NCBI GenBank assembly: GCA_965215035.1
Contig: OZ244040.1
Span: 3,933,613 to 3,997,612 of the forward strand
Direction of reading: 5' to 3'
Origin: Azophilus sp965215035
Lineage (GTDB): Bacteria; Pseudomonadota; Gammaproteobacteria; Pseudomonadales; Azotimanducaceae
DNA: 64,000 bases
A program made the position numbers and the translations under genes. The notes beneath the pieces were generated by a model. It was not told the origin of the DNA and ran no database searches. It saw only the letters and a list, made by a program, of their open reading frames with translations. Shown here piece by piece: positions 9,336 to 18,229 of the stretch. Within the stretch, counting starts at the first letter, position 1. Every line of letters starts with the position of its first letter.

Positions 9336-10709
9336 ATGCCAAGACAGGTTCGGAGGTGGAACCCGGGGGACGCGGCCAACATATATGTCCGCATGCTGCT
9401 CTCGGAGGTTGGCAGGCTGGTCGGCGGTATCACCGACGAGCAGTGGGAGCGTACCCGGGATTACTTCGAGGGCCGATGCGCGTATACGGGCGAGGAGCTG
9501 CCGGAAGGCAGGGGGGTCATGGAGCATGCGGTGCCGATCAACCGCGAGCACTGCGGCGTGCACGCATACGGCAACGTGCTGCCTGCAACCAAGACGGCAA
9601 ACAAAGCGAAGTCGGGCAAGCACTACCGCGACTACATGAAGACGGTCGTGGGGGACGACGAAAGACTCGCCAGGATTGAGACGTTCGTGCGCGAGAGCGG
9701 CTACGAGGCCCGCATCGAGCCGTTCGGCGACCTGCGGCACTACTGCGAGATGCAATACCGGCAGGTCGTCAAACTGAGCGAGGTCAACAAAGACTACCTC
9801 AGGAATTTCGTCGACGGCGCGGAGAAAGCCGTGATCGAAGCCGGCATAACCGCTGGGGTCACCCCCATACCTGCGGTGTACCCGCCCATTGAAGACACTC
9901 TGGAGCTGAGTGCTCCAGAGATTCGCAAAGCGAAGACTGGCAGCGTAGTTGCCGCCATTTACGACGCTCTGGATGGTGCCTGTGGTGTCGCCACGGTGGC
10001 GAAGCTAAGCAGCGTTGCCGCCGAATACAAGCGGCCGAAAACCGGTAAGCCAATGGGCAAGAGCGCTATGCGACAAAACATCAAACGGATGGTCGCCAAG
10101 CGGCGCTTGCTGGACGCTGCGGGCAAACCGGTTGAATGGCTCAGAGCAACGCCGAGCCCGCGCTTGAGGCCCGCGCCCGAGGCCACGGTCGTAGAGTCCC
10201 TGCCCATCGCCCTAGATCCCCCCGAACCGGAATTCAAGAAGCGGCTCCTATCGTCCCGCGAGGCCTATTTGATCACCTACTATGCGGACGGGCGCGTGGC
10301 GTCCAAGCGTTGGAACGCGTCCCGGTTCAAGCCGATGTCGAACGTGATAGGCAACTTGCGCTCCCGCCCCCAGCACCGCCCCCCGAGATGGCGGCAGCTC
10401 GGCATCTCCCACGTCCTAGCGTCGATCTGCCCGGTGTTCGTCCTAACGCTCGAGAAAACATGCTACGACAACGGTTTCTTCAACGTTCCCGTCGACTACG
10501 ACCGCTACGTGGGGGTGGCCGGGCCCGTGGAGTTGGGACTCGGCAAGGAGGAGACGGTTAGGGGGTGGATCGACCGGGACGCAAGCACCAACGGCACCGT
10601 ATGCATCTATGGAGGCGCACGCCTGCGTGACTGGTTCCGGCAGCACTACTCCCAGGGGGATGGGGTGCCGGTCCGGTTGAGGTCGCCCGGGGTACTGGAA
10701 TTGGGGTGA
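9336..10709 (+). CDS. HNH-type endonuclease, standalone
   Basis: A protein of 457 residues. The N-terminal 100 residues hold an HNH-like zinc-finger nuclease core: CAYTGEEL (about residue 48), MEHAVPINREHCG (about 63) and NVLPATKTANKAKSGK (about 82). That is the order expected for HNH nucleases, with His in the first strand, Asn in NVLP and a downstream basic helix. The middle (about 180-290) is a winged-helix-like or linker region with many Lys/Arg. The C-terminus (about 340-457) is a distinct, unrecognised domain. Such proteins can be restriction nucleases or phage/plasmid-borne DNases; no methylase is adjacent. ATG at 9336 was chosen because it follows GGGACGG and precedes conserved-looking sequence; codons upstream at 9285 are low quality. 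Confidence 0.6.
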   Translation: MPRQVRRWNPGDAANIYVRMLLSEVGRLVGGITDEQWERTRDYFEGRCAYTGEELPEGRGVMEHAVPINREHCGVHAYGNVLPATKTANKAKSGKHYRDYMKTVVGDDERLARIETFVRESGYEARIEPFGDLRHYCEMQYRQVVKLSEVNKDYLRNFVDGAEKAVIEAGITAGVTPIPAVYPPIEDTLELSAPEIRKAKTGSVVAAIYDALDGACGVATVAKLSSVAAEYKRPKTGKPMGKSAMRQNIKRMVAKRRLLDAAGKPVEWLRATPSPRLRPAPEATVVESLPIALDPPEPEFKKRLLSSREAYLITYYADGRVASKRWNASRFKPMSNVIGNLRSRPQHRPPRWRQLGISHVLASICPVFVLTLEKTCYDNGFFNVPVDYDRYVGVAGPVELGLGKEETVRGWIDRDASTNGTVCIYGGARLRDWFRQHYSQGDGVPVRLRSPGVLELG

Positions 10710-10958
10710 GGCGGGAGGCGCGGGAAAGGGCTCGTGGGAGGGCGAGCTGCAGCCGCCAGGCGTGAACCATGAAGGGACTTATGTTGATCGGGTGACAGAC
10801 CACGACGTGTAGTGGTTGTGCGCCTTGCGGGACCCGGCATGTGGTGGTTCGTCAACTATTCTACGTAATTCCCACAATGAAGTTTTCGATAGCGGCCGAC
10901 AACCGCGAACTGGCAGCTTTACCCATCTTCTCCCCTAGGCGCTGTGTGGAATTGCGCC
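10710..10958. other. Intergenic, nothing recognised
   Basis: A GC-rich first half gives way to a slightly AT-richer stretch near 10850-10900. No ORF with a plausible start, no tRNA and no strong terminator hairpin can be supported here. The genes on either side converge (HNH +, vapC -). Confidence 0.5.
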
Positions 10959-11366
10959 TCATTCGGTTGGATTGGACAGCCAGTTCTCGGTTACGAGGCC
11001 TGGAGCCCTGCCGAATTCCTTCTCGTTGTTCGTCACCAGGGTTGCGCCGACGCTCCGGGCATGGCCGGCAATCAAAAGGTCGTTTGCGCCGATCTGGCGT
11101 CCGCTCCGGGAGAGGGCATGGCGAATGTCGCCATAGTGAACCCCTGCTTCGGCGTCGAACGGCAGAACGTCAAGGTCGAGGCAGAAGGCGTCGAGTTCCC
11201 GGGCGTTTCGCTCGACCCGCGTCGAATGTGCGACACCGAAACAGAGTTCCGCGTACGTGATGGACGATATGCAGATGTCCCCTGCGTTCGCTTCGAACTT
11301 TTCTTTCAGGGTGGCATCGCGTTCGTTGATGAGATGGATGCAAAGGTCCGTATCCAACATGAACAT
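10959..11366 (-). CDS. VapC-family PIN-domain ribonuclease toxin
   Basis: A protein of 135 residues, standard for VapC. It starts MFMLDTDLCIHLIN, giving the first acidic residue of the PIN active site. TYAELCFG gives the conserved Glu, GANDLLIAGHA the third acidic residue, and TLVTNNEKEF the last. PIN toxins cleave specific RNAs (often initiator tRNA or rRNA) when freed from antitoxin. Its ATG shares one base with the stop codon of the antitoxin gene (TGATG), so translation is coupled. All four active-site acidic positions appear intact, so the toxin is probably functional. Confidence 0.9.
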   Translation of the reverse strand: MFMLDTDLCIHLINERDATLKEKFEANAGDICISSITYAELCFGVAHSTRVERNARELDAFCLDLDVLPFDAEAGVHYGDIRHALSRSGRQIGANDLLIAGHARSVGATLVTNNEKEFGRAPGLVTENWLSNPTE

Positions 11367-11608
11367 CAGGGCATCTCGTCGCGCTCATCGAGACTTGGCT
11401 GGTCGCGGGGGGGAAGGCAGCCGCGGGACTCGGAGTCAAAATAGGCGCCCCAGTCCTTGCCCCTTGGTCGCAACGTCAGTTGATCGCCTTCCTTGATGAC
11501 CTCGACTTCCGACGCCTTGAACCGGCACGCCGCCGGCAGCCGCACCGCCTGGCTGCGTCCGCTCCAGAACACCTTGGCGACACCTCTGAAGTCCGGCGTC
11601 TTGCTCAT
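11366..11608 (-). CDS. VapB-type antitoxin (SpoVT/AbrB fold)
   Basis: A protein of 80 residues. The first 50 form an AbrB-like swapped-hairpin DNA-binding domain: AKVFWSGRSQAVRLPAACRF then EVEVIKEGDQLTLRPRG, the typical VapB pattern (SGnSqAVRLP). The C-terminal tail (about 51-80, acidic and Pro-rich) would wrap around the toxin. It precedes and overlaps vapC by one base. A near-perfect AT-rich palindrome lies 45 bases upstream of its start and is the likely autoregulatory operator. Confidence 0.9.
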   Translation of the reverse strand: MSKTPDFRGVAKVFWSGRSQAVRLPAACRFKASEVEVIKEGDQLTLRPRGKDWGAYFDSESRGCLPPRDQPSLDERDEMP

Positions 11609-11652
11609 GTCGGTCTCCTCGGGATAGATCGGGTAATAGTATCCGTCGGATG

Positions 11653-11675
11653 CGATATATCAAGATATATATCAT
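11653..11675. promoter_or_regulatory. Likely operator/promoter of vapBC
   Basis: GATATAT-caag-ATATATATC forms an AT-rich inverted repeat in otherwise GC-rich DNA, about 45 bases upstream of the antitoxin start. VapBC complexes commonly bind such palindromes to repress their own operon. The role is inferred from position and symmetry. Confidence 0.5.
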
Positions 11676-11707
11676 GCGATGAAATGCGATTGACTTGTCG
11701 GTGCAGA

Positions 11708-12310
11708 TCAACGCGCACATTCGGCAACAAGGCCGGAATGCAACGCCTCGTCCGTCACGGAACCCGCGTAGCGAAAGCAGGGCTGTCCGCTGCCGTCGAC
11801 GCGCACCACGTAGGCCGCGTGTTCTAGGGCCTCCTGGAAGCCCACCAGCGACCGCCAACCCGCCTCGTCCTGCGCCGCGACAAGGACGGACGCGTACTCT
11901 TCGGGGGACTTCTCGCGTCTTATCCCACGGACGATCATCCCCCGCACCCAGCGCGGCGCGGCCTCCAGCACGTACACGCTGAACACCGGGGGCGCGGACG
12001 CGCCAAGGGCGACAATCGCCTCACGCCACGGTTGCGTTTCGCCCTGCGAGCGCCGCGTGAAGCCAACGATCAAGAACGCTCCGGCAGGGAGGGCGGCGGG
12101 TACCACCAACTCCTCCCCACCGATGGTTCGAACGGGAAGGTCAATCGAATCGGCGGATTGCACTACGCCCTGCAAGGCGAAGTGCACCAGTAGCGCAACG
12201 CCGACAGCTCGCGCGACAAAGCCGCATCGCCGGCGCGCACCGAACTGCCCGCCACTTGCGGCCGCGCGACCAACCCTGGGCCTCGGTGGGAAAGTTGAAC
12301 GACAGGTCAT
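11708..12310 (-). CDS. Exported thioredoxin-fold protein, ATP10-like
   Basis: About 200 residues from the ATG at 12310. An Arg-rich start followed by VARAVGVALLVHFALQGVVQSAD looks like a signal peptide or anchor. The rest resembles the thioredoxin-like ATP10 family: strand AFLIVGFTRRSQGETQPW, then VFSVYVLEAAPRWVRGMIVRGIRREKSPEEY, then AAYVVRVDGSGQPCFRYAGS near the C-terminus. ATP10 relatives help assemble ATP synthase in mitochondria; bacterial versions are uncharacterised. There is no CxxC motif, so it is probably not a redox enzyme. The frame is open to 12517, but the extra 69 residues run into the downstream operon end and look non-coding. Confidence 0.5.
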   Translation of the reverse strand: MTCRSTFPPRPRVGRAAASGGQFGARRRCGFVARAVGVALLVHFALQGVVQSADSIDLPVRTIGGEELVVPAALPAGAFLIVGFTRRSQGETQPWREAIVALGASAPPVFSVYVLEAAPRWVRGMIVRGIRREKSPEEYASVLVAAQDEAGWRSLVGFQEALEHAAYVVRVDGSGQPCFRYAGSVTDEALHSGLVAECAR

Positions 12311-12415
12311 CAGGGCGGCGGTGAACCCGGGCACCGCAGTGGTAAAGGGTTGCCTAGCGTAGCGCAGGGCGCACCCTCCGGCCAACTCTTGTACCGGTTC
12401 AGCAGGGACGATCTT

Positions 12416-12450
12416 ACATTTACGTAGGTCAGAGGGGGTTGGCCAACCAT
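12416..12450. repeat. Short dispersed repeat with GGTTGGCCAACC core, copy 1
   Basis: The stretch GTAGGTCAGAGGGGGTTGG followed by CCAACC recurs almost unchanged at 36131-36160 (GTAGGTCGGAGGGGGTTGG then TCAAC). Here it lies immediately after the end of the AIPR gene. It could be part of a terminator or a repetitive extragenic element. Only two copies were found in the window. Confidence 0.4.
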
Positions 12451-12464
12451 CCGCGATTCGCTGA

Positions 12465-14537
12465 TCAACTGCTAGTACCAAGTGTGGCCTCGTAACCTTC
12501 GCTCTGCAGCTTTTCAAGCGTTTCGATTGCTTTGGTGGACTGCTTTTCTGTCGGCGTGCGCCGGGGCAGGCACGACGCCACTTCGAGGATGCCGCGCTCG
12601 GCAGGAGTCAGAAGTTCGCGCGAATGCCCCCACTGAAGCGCGTCTCCCCAAAATTCGCCGCCAGCTTTCACTACCGCTATCTGAGCTTCGATCCCATTTA
12701 GCTGCTTTTGGTCGCGGCGGGCGTCTCGTGCTGCGTCCTGTTGTTCTTGATCCGAGAGCAACTCTTCACCAAGCATTGGCGGCAAGTCCACGTTGAGCAT
12801 GCGAACACGATCCCAACAGCCTTCCTTCTTGGCCCACTCCGTCACGTTGCTGATCCCGGTCGGCGGGTGAACAAGAACATCATGCACCTGCTCTGCAAGG
12901 TACGCGACTGTCTCAGCGAGTCGAGGCCCTAAAGCTTGGCGGCGCCAAATCGACTCGAAGTCAACACCGCAGCTTTGCTTGGCTAATTCGTGTGCGATTT
13001 TTGCGATCGTGTAGGCAACGATGTTCGCTCTGTATCCTCCCTGATACCACGATTGCGTGGAGACGATTCGTTCCGTCGCTCGGAACACGATCGCCTTGGC
13101 GACTGCTTGGCGGTACCAGGCCTCATTGAAGTCGTTCGGTGACCTGCTCCACGCTTGTCCCACCCTCCGGGCAAAGGCAGCGAAGTTCTTCTGTGCTCCA
13201 AGGCTGACTTCGTACGGCCGCCCCTCCCAGACATTGATGAACTTGGCAAGGTCCGTCTTTGTGAAGAGTTGCCTTCGCGGATTCTCAAGGTCGAACTTCC
13301 GGCGTTGAGCCGGTGTCAGACGAGCATGTGCGTCGGCATACTGGCCACGTGCCCTCTCGTAGAACCACTTACTCTGACGGAAACTTCCATCTGGTGAGGG
13401 TGCATGAATCCGGCGCGAGAATCCTTCCATGCGAACATGGAATGGATGGTTGGCAAAGAAGTCCGCTGCACTTACGCGGTTCTGGCTGTTCGCGTACTCC
13501 GAAATCTTGGGCACGAGAGTGGTAGCGCGGTCTGCGGAAACAACCGACAACTTCATCTGCACGAATGTGTGTGAAATATCCAAGTCCCGGATCCGCGCCA
13601 CATGGATCGACGCCGTCGTCTGCCCGCCGTTCACAATCTGAAAGTTAGTCAATCGCCGAAGTAGTAGCTGCCCCCCCGTGTTGCTGATATCCACCGCCTC
13701 GGCGGTCGCGGTGATGCCGTTGTTGTATGCGAAGAACATCGACGGCTCGTTCTCCAAAGTCAGCCTGATCCCGCGGTTGACCTTACCTCGCGCCTGAAGG
13801 AACACGCGCACATTCTGTTCTAGCAGCCGAGCGCCCCAGCGATCGTAGATATCCGCTAGCACCTCGCCTGGCACAACTGCCAAGTAAGATTCGTGCTGGC
13901 CGGTCGTGTGTTGGGCGGACAAGACAGGCAGTGGTCCACCGAAGTCGCTGACCAAGTCGATCTCCATGTCCTCCCTAGCCGCGCCGGCAGTCGCAAAGCC
14001 ATGCAGTCTGCGGATGTCCCACACGCTGTAGGTGATCTGCCGTCCTTCCAAGACACCCGCAGCACGCCCGTCGACACGTTCACTCAACGCCCGATTGCTG
14101 ACCAACAGCAGCCTCACCTTCGAAACGTCCCGCCAACGTTGTGCGATCAGGTCAGCAAGTCCAAACGCAGGATTCGTCTCCTCCAAGGCATCGCGCCATT
14201 GCTCATTCAGCGAATGTCGCAGATAGTTCGTTAGCCGACGGAAGAGGGCGTCCATCTCGCTTCCCGTTACTCGTCCCACCGTCTGCGATACGTGGAAGTC
14301 GAGAATGATGAGACTCAACGTGCCGCTGCTGTCCGACGGATCGCCCCCGTATCCGTCCACACGAATCCCTCGCACAGGGGATCGGTACGATACACGGTCA
14401 GCCGTCTCCAGCTCGCCAGCTTCCGTTAATTGCTCGCATGCCTTCTGGAAGAAGACATCCTCGAGAAACTGTCCATCGGCATCCGACTCAGCGTGCACAT
14501 CCTGAAGCAGATTTTGCGCGAACTCCTCAAGGTCCAT
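12465..14537 (-). CDS. AIPR-family protein (abortive infection phage resistance)
   Basis: A protein of 690 residues; the last gene of the operon. The family signature lies in the middle: RGKVNRGIRLTLENEPSMF, FAYNNGITATAE, LTNFQIVNGGQTTASIH and ISEYANSQNRVSAADFFANH (about residues 255-380). Then comes a Trp/Tyr-rich region (WFYERARGQYADA, FTKTDLAKFINVWEGRPYEV). AIPR proteins were first seen as phage-resistance proteins and are widespread partners in restriction-like operons; their biochemical activity is not settled. The start overlaps the DUF4420 gene by 11 bases, showing translational coupling. The length is normal for the family and there is no sign of truncation. Confidence 0.85.
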   Translation of the reverse strand: MDLEEFAQNLLQDVHAESDADGQFLEDVFFQKACEQLTEAGELETADRVSYRSPVRGIRVDGYGGDPSDSSGTLSLIILDFHVSQTVGRVTGSEMDALFRRLTNYLRHSLNEQWRDALEETNPAFGLADLIAQRWRDVSKVRLLLVSNRALSERVDGRAAGVLEGRQITYSVWDIRRLHGFATAGAAREDMEIDLVSDFGGPLPVLSAQHTTGQHESYLAVVPGEVLADIYDRWGARLLEQNVRVFLQARGKVNRGIRLTLENEPSMFFAYNNGITATAEAVDISNTGGQLLLRRLTNFQIVNGGQTTASIHVARIRDLDISHTFVQMKLSVVSADRATTLVPKISEYANSQNRVSAADFFANHPFHVRMEGFSRRIHAPSPDGSFRQSKWFYERARGQYADAHARLTPAQRRKFDLENPRRQLFTKTDLAKFINVWEGRPYEVSLGAQKNFAAFARRVGQAWSRSPNDFNEAWYRQAVAKAIVFRATERIVSTQSWYQGGYRANIVAYTIAKIAHELAKQSCGVDFESIWRRQALGPRLAETVAYLAEQVHDVLVHPPTGISNVTEWAKKEGCWDRVRMLNVDLPPMLGEELLSDQEQQDAARDARRDQKQLNGIEAQIAVVKAGGEFWGDALQWGHSRELLTPAERGILEVASCLPRRTPTEKQSTKAIETLEKLQSEGYEATLGTSS

Positions 14538-15534
14538 GTGCTTCTCCGAGAATTGCTTGGTGCAGAGTGGTCACGGGGACACGGAAGCTCTCGAAACCAG
14601 CCATACCGATGGTGTAGCGGACATCGGCAACCGCTGCGGGAATCATTGATCGCGTAATTCGTGGAAAACCATCGACCACCTCGTAAAGTACTTCATCCCC
14701 AACGCTCCAATGCTTGTCGGAGTAGTCGTCGTCCCAATCAAAGCCGGTTGCCAAGAGACGTTCTTGGAAGACGATGGTCGCGGAAATGTCTAGTGCTGTA
14801 ATCGTGTCCTTGACGCGGGTTGCTAGTTCTGTGATTGTTACTGCCCTGGCCGATTCGTCCGGTGCCGCAGCCACCTCGATGACACTCAGGAACAGGCGGC
14901 TCATCCCAACCGAGTCCAATTGGTCAGCCGAGGAGATGCGAACCTCGGCCCGTTGCGGCGACCGCGCTTTCGTCTCGACTCCTACCAATCCAAACTGAAA
15001 GTCCTTCGGCGCACCTAGCGGGCCGGTCCAACCGTCCACGGCATCCCGCGCATCGATCACCCCAAGCAGGCAATGCTCGATCATACGTAGTTCTCCGATC
15101 AAACCTTTCTGTTCGTCATCCGATAGCCGGCCATCCTGACCGCTGCGAAGAAGGCGGTGCCACCGCCATGTTCTCGTGAGAAATCGTGTGATGGCCTCGT
15201 CGGTCGACTTGGCCGCACGGGTAGCTTCCACGATATCCACACAGAACCGATGGAACACCTCTCTCTGCTCACCGTCGATCAGGCGGATGATGACGCGCTC
15301 ACTCGATCCGCTCTCCGTTAGGGACGTCTCGACCGATAGCCCCCTGAGTCGCGGCAGACGGTAGGAGTGGCGTTCAGCAGATACGTGCTGGAGGATCAGA
15401 AGACAGTGGCGTTGTGCGTCAACCGCCCAGTACAGACCCCACGCTTTCGATCCAGCGCCGGATATCCTGCGTGCATTTATCTGGCTTGCCTCCGCCGACG
15501 CCTCGATCTCCGCCCACGGATCATCACTCCTCAT
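14527..15534 (-). CDS. DUF4420 PD-(D/E)XK-motif protein (putative nuclease)
   Basis: A protein of 335 residues from ATG 15534 (MRSDDPWAEIEA). The nuclease-like core is GLIGELRMIEHCLL, then WTGPLGAPKDFQFGLVGVETKA, with Asp in KDF, Glu in VETK and Lys after it, followed by RISSADQL. This is the arrangement of DUF4420 proteins, which carry a restriction-endonuclease fold. It may be the DNA-cutting subunit of the operon. The start overlaps the end of the Z1 gene by 11 bases and its end overlaps the AIPR start by 11. A longer open frame to 15660 exists but lies inside the Z1 coding sequence. Confidence 0.8.
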   Translation of the reverse strand: MRSDDPWAEIEASAEASQINARRISGAGSKAWGLYWAVDAQRHCLLILQHVSAERHSYRLPRLRGLSVETSLTESGSSERVIIRLIDGEQREVFHRFCVDIVEATRAAKSTDEAITRFLTRTWRWHRLLRSGQDGRLSDDEQKGLIGELRMIEHCLLGVIDARDAVDGWTGPLGAPKDFQFGLVGVETKARSPQRAEVRISSADQLDSVGMSRLFLSVIEVAAAPDESARAVTITELATRVKDTITALDISATIVFQERLLATGFDWDDDYSDKHWSVGDEVLYEVVDGFPRITRSMIPAAVADVRYTIGMAGFESFRVPVTTLHQAILGEAHGP

Positions 15535-18229
15535 CTTCGTCGAACTCGTCGTCGTAATTATCGTCGCCGAGTTGCTCGCGATACCAAGTCGTGTTGACAA
15601 CGTACTCGACTTTCTCTTCTGCAAGCTTCGTCCCAGGAAAGCTGATGCTCCATGCCGCAACTGGGCTGGTGTGGCTCAGATCTTCGTCTTCCTTCCCTAT
15701 AGCCAATAGGTGTATCACTAGGAGCGGCTTGCTCCGCGCTCGGTTATAGATCCGGTCTGGATAGTTCCGCGGGCTCCCGGATCGTGATTGCCTCACGTCG
15801 TATTCCTCCTCCGCAACCCGCGCTTCCTCATCCGTGAGCCCGACCCGCGCGACCCCACGTGAACTCACCCGTTGCTTGTTCGTTATCATCAGCGTTGATT
15901 TGTCGCTGCGCCTTCCCGGTGCTCGCCGCTGACACACAAGCGAGAAACCCAACCTGGTGTCCACCAACGAGTTAGTCGATTTTCGTCTCACGCCGGCGAA
16001 GAGCACATCCCAGTTCTTCAATTCTGTTTCGGCTCGGTCGGCAATGTACCGCCGAACCGGCTCTGTTTCCGTAGCGAGTGAACCCTGGTGGTTTCGAAAC
16101 AGTCCCAAGAAAGTGTCTACAGTATTCACGGGCACGTTCCGTACGAGGCGGCCGCCGCTCACATCCGCCCCGGCTTCTGGAGCCAAGCCGTGGCTTCTCA
16201 ACTTCTGGGCCAGCCGATCAACAGCATGGAGATTGTTGCTCAAGGACGCATCGTCACGGCGGAGAATGGCTGTCTCGACAAACTGGTTCGCCAAGCCGAT
16301 GAGGACTTTGTGATCGCGCCCAGTACCGATCTTATTTCGCGCCGTCACAACCAGCGTGTCGGGATGGCTACGCACCTTCAGGCCAAAGTCTCTTGGCGTC
16401 GCGTTGGCGCTTTGCATACGCGCCAGCTCGTCACGAAGTTCATCTATCGACTCCGAGATGTGGTCGTACCAGCCTTGAGCCTCCTCAGGCATCCATACTC
16501 GACACAGGTCTTCATACCCCTCTCGATACCCGAACCACCGCCCCATCTGGAAGAGAGTGTCATACATCATTGACCTTCGCAGGAAGTAGCTCACAGTCAG
16601 CCCTTCGAGTGTCAAGCCACGGGACAACGACAGCCCTCCAACAGCAATGACATTTAAGCCGCTCTTCTGGTGTTCCATATAGTCCAGCGACCCGGCGGCC
16701 CGGCTGTTGACCTCAACCACGCTGACTGCACTCACGCTCTCATGAAGCCGCTCTTGGACTTCCCCCCAGTCCTCCGTACAGGTATTGCCGTAGTGCTCCT
16801 CGAAAGCATGGTGCAGACCTGCCAATTCTGGATCCCGGGCCGCGTGATCAATGGGCTTGTCACCGCTCACGCGAACGCTGGACCGGATCTGTTCAACGAG
16901 CGAGTGTATTTCATTGCGTACCTGCCGCTGCACATTCACGAACCTCGACACGTTCACGAGCATAGAGTTGTGTGCCTGACTCTGTCCCCGCACCAGCCTG
17001 ATTGCGCGGGCTACGATAAACACGCGTACGGCTTCGCGCAGACTCCCCGGCAACTCCGTTACCGGATGGTCAATCTTGTGCGACGTCGGTAGTAAGTCGG
17101 CATAATCTTCCAGATCCTTGAGGACGACGTCCGCTTTGTCACGGAACACTCGTGATGGACCAAAATAGTTCGTAGGAGCATCCAGACTCACGATAAAATC
17201 CCGAGGGAAAAGGTCGTCCCCCACCATCTGGTCTTCCGTGTCGGGGTCTATGAAGATGTTCGCGAATGGCGTCGCCGTATAGCCCACGTAACAGCTACGA
17301 TTAAAGAGCTTCAGGAGTTCCCTGATCTGCCCATTGATCCTTGAAACGCGATCCGCCCGGTGCTGAATGTTGATCGACGCATTGTCGGCTTCATCGTCGA
17401 TCAGAAGCATGGGGTCTCCTATCGTTTCGGTACCCAGCGCGGCGTTGTGGGTTCTAAGCCAGTCAATAAGGTTACGTAGCGTGCTTGGGTTCTTCTTGAT
17501 GACAAAGACCGCCGGTTCCCGTAGATTCTGCAGCCTGATATTCAGGCTCTGCGCGATTCCCCTATGGAAGTCCTTGTAAGAGGTGGTGAACGCTGAAGGT
17601 TGACGCCGCGAATCGTACCGACCAACTCCCATCAGGTTCCGTTTCGGCAGAGTGTTGCCTCCCGCTGACCTACTGCTGAATCCGATGAAGCCCTCGTCCA
17701 CTCGCTGTTGCGTCTGGTTGCGCAGCTTGTTCTGCAACCCCGCGATGATGATTATCACACGGTATCCGGCGTCTGCCGCCTTCGACACCACGCCGATGTA
17801 GTTCGCCGTCTTACCGGATTGGACATGGCCCATAACCATGCCACGCCGGTCCCACCTCCCGGACTTGCTCGGGTTCTCAAGCAGCCCCAGTATCCGGTCG
17901 GTGACATTGCCGATTCCACCCAGAACTTGCCCCGACAACCCTTTTTCGGCCATGAACTCGCGGTATCGGTCCCAATAGTAGAACTCGATGCCAGACCGAG
18001 CAGCGTCTAGCCACGGCTCGAATCCAAGATCATGTAGCGCCGCGCCATCTGTCATGCGGACGTCGTGCATCTCCTCGAACTCGATTGCCAGTTGTTCCGC
18101 TTCTGAATTCGTCACTGTAAGGTACGCTGGCCGGACTTCCTCGATCACCTCCCGTATACGTTCCTGAGTTGGCAGCTCGCGCGCGAGCAACCCCTGAACT
18201 ATAAGTCTGAGCCGTTCAATCTCGTTCAT
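15524..18229 (-). CDS. Z1-domain ATPase (helicase-like, defence associated)
   Basis: A protein of 901 residues. Walker A is GHVQSGKT (residues 134-141). A Walker-B-like DDEAD lies in MLLIDDEADNASIN, and a motif-III-like TATPFAN in CYVGYTATPFANIFIDP. The Z1 hallmark is SRGLTLEGL followed by LFQMGRWFGYR, equivalent to the arginine-finger motif VI of superfamily II helicases. Z1 proteins occur in operons with MORC-type ATPases, DUF4420, AIPR and DNA methylases and are thought to translocate on or remodel DNA. Its ATG overlaps the end of the upstream ATPase gene by four bases. The C-terminus is very acidic (DDNYDDEFDEDEE). Confidence 0.88.
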   Translation of the reverse strand: MNEIERLRLIVQGLLARELPTQERIREVIEEVRPAYLTVTNSEAEQLAIEFEEMHDVRMTDGAALHDLGFEPWLDAARSGIEFYYWDRYREFMAEKGLSGQVLGGIGNVTDRILGLLENPSKSGRWDRRGMVMGHVQSGKTANYIGVVSKAADAGYRVIIIIAGLQNKLRNQTQQRVDEGFIGFSSRSAGGNTLPKRNLMGVGRYDSRRQPSAFTTSYKDFHRGIAQSLNIRLQNLREPAVFVIKKNPSTLRNLIDWLRTHNAALGTETIGDPMLLIDDEADNASINIQHRADRVSRINGQIRELLKLFNRSCYVGYTATPFANIFIDPDTEDQMVGDDLFPRDFIVSLDAPTNYFGPSRVFRDKADVVLKDLEDYADLLPTSHKIDHPVTELPGSLREAVRVFIVARAIRLVRGQSQAHNSMLVNVSRFVNVQRQVRNEIHSLVEQIRSSVRVSGDKPIDHAARDPELAGLHHAFEEHYGNTCTEDWGEVQERLHESVSAVSVVEVNSRAAGSLDYMEHQKSGLNVIAVGGLSLSRGLTLEGLTVSYFLRRSMMYDTLFQMGRWFGYREGYEDLCRVWMPEEAQGWYDHISESIDELRDELARMQSANATPRDFGLKVRSHPDTLVVTARNKIGTGRDHKVLIGLANQFVETAILRRDDASLSNNLHAVDRLAQKLRSHGLAPEAGADVSGGRLVRNVPVNTVDTFLGLFRNHQGSLATETEPVRRYIADRAETELKNWDVLFAGVRRKSTNSLVDTRLGFSLVCQRRAPGRRSDKSTLMITNKQRVSSRGVARVGLTDEEARVAEEEYDVRQSRSGSPRNYPDRIYNRARSKPLLVIHLLAIGKEDEDLSHTSPVAAWSISFPGTKLAEEKVEYVVNTTWYREQLGDDNYDDEFDEDEE

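Noticed and set aside
11436..11858. 140-codon minus-strand frame over vapB
   Set aside because: Overlaps the antitoxin gene and its operator in another frame; no family features.
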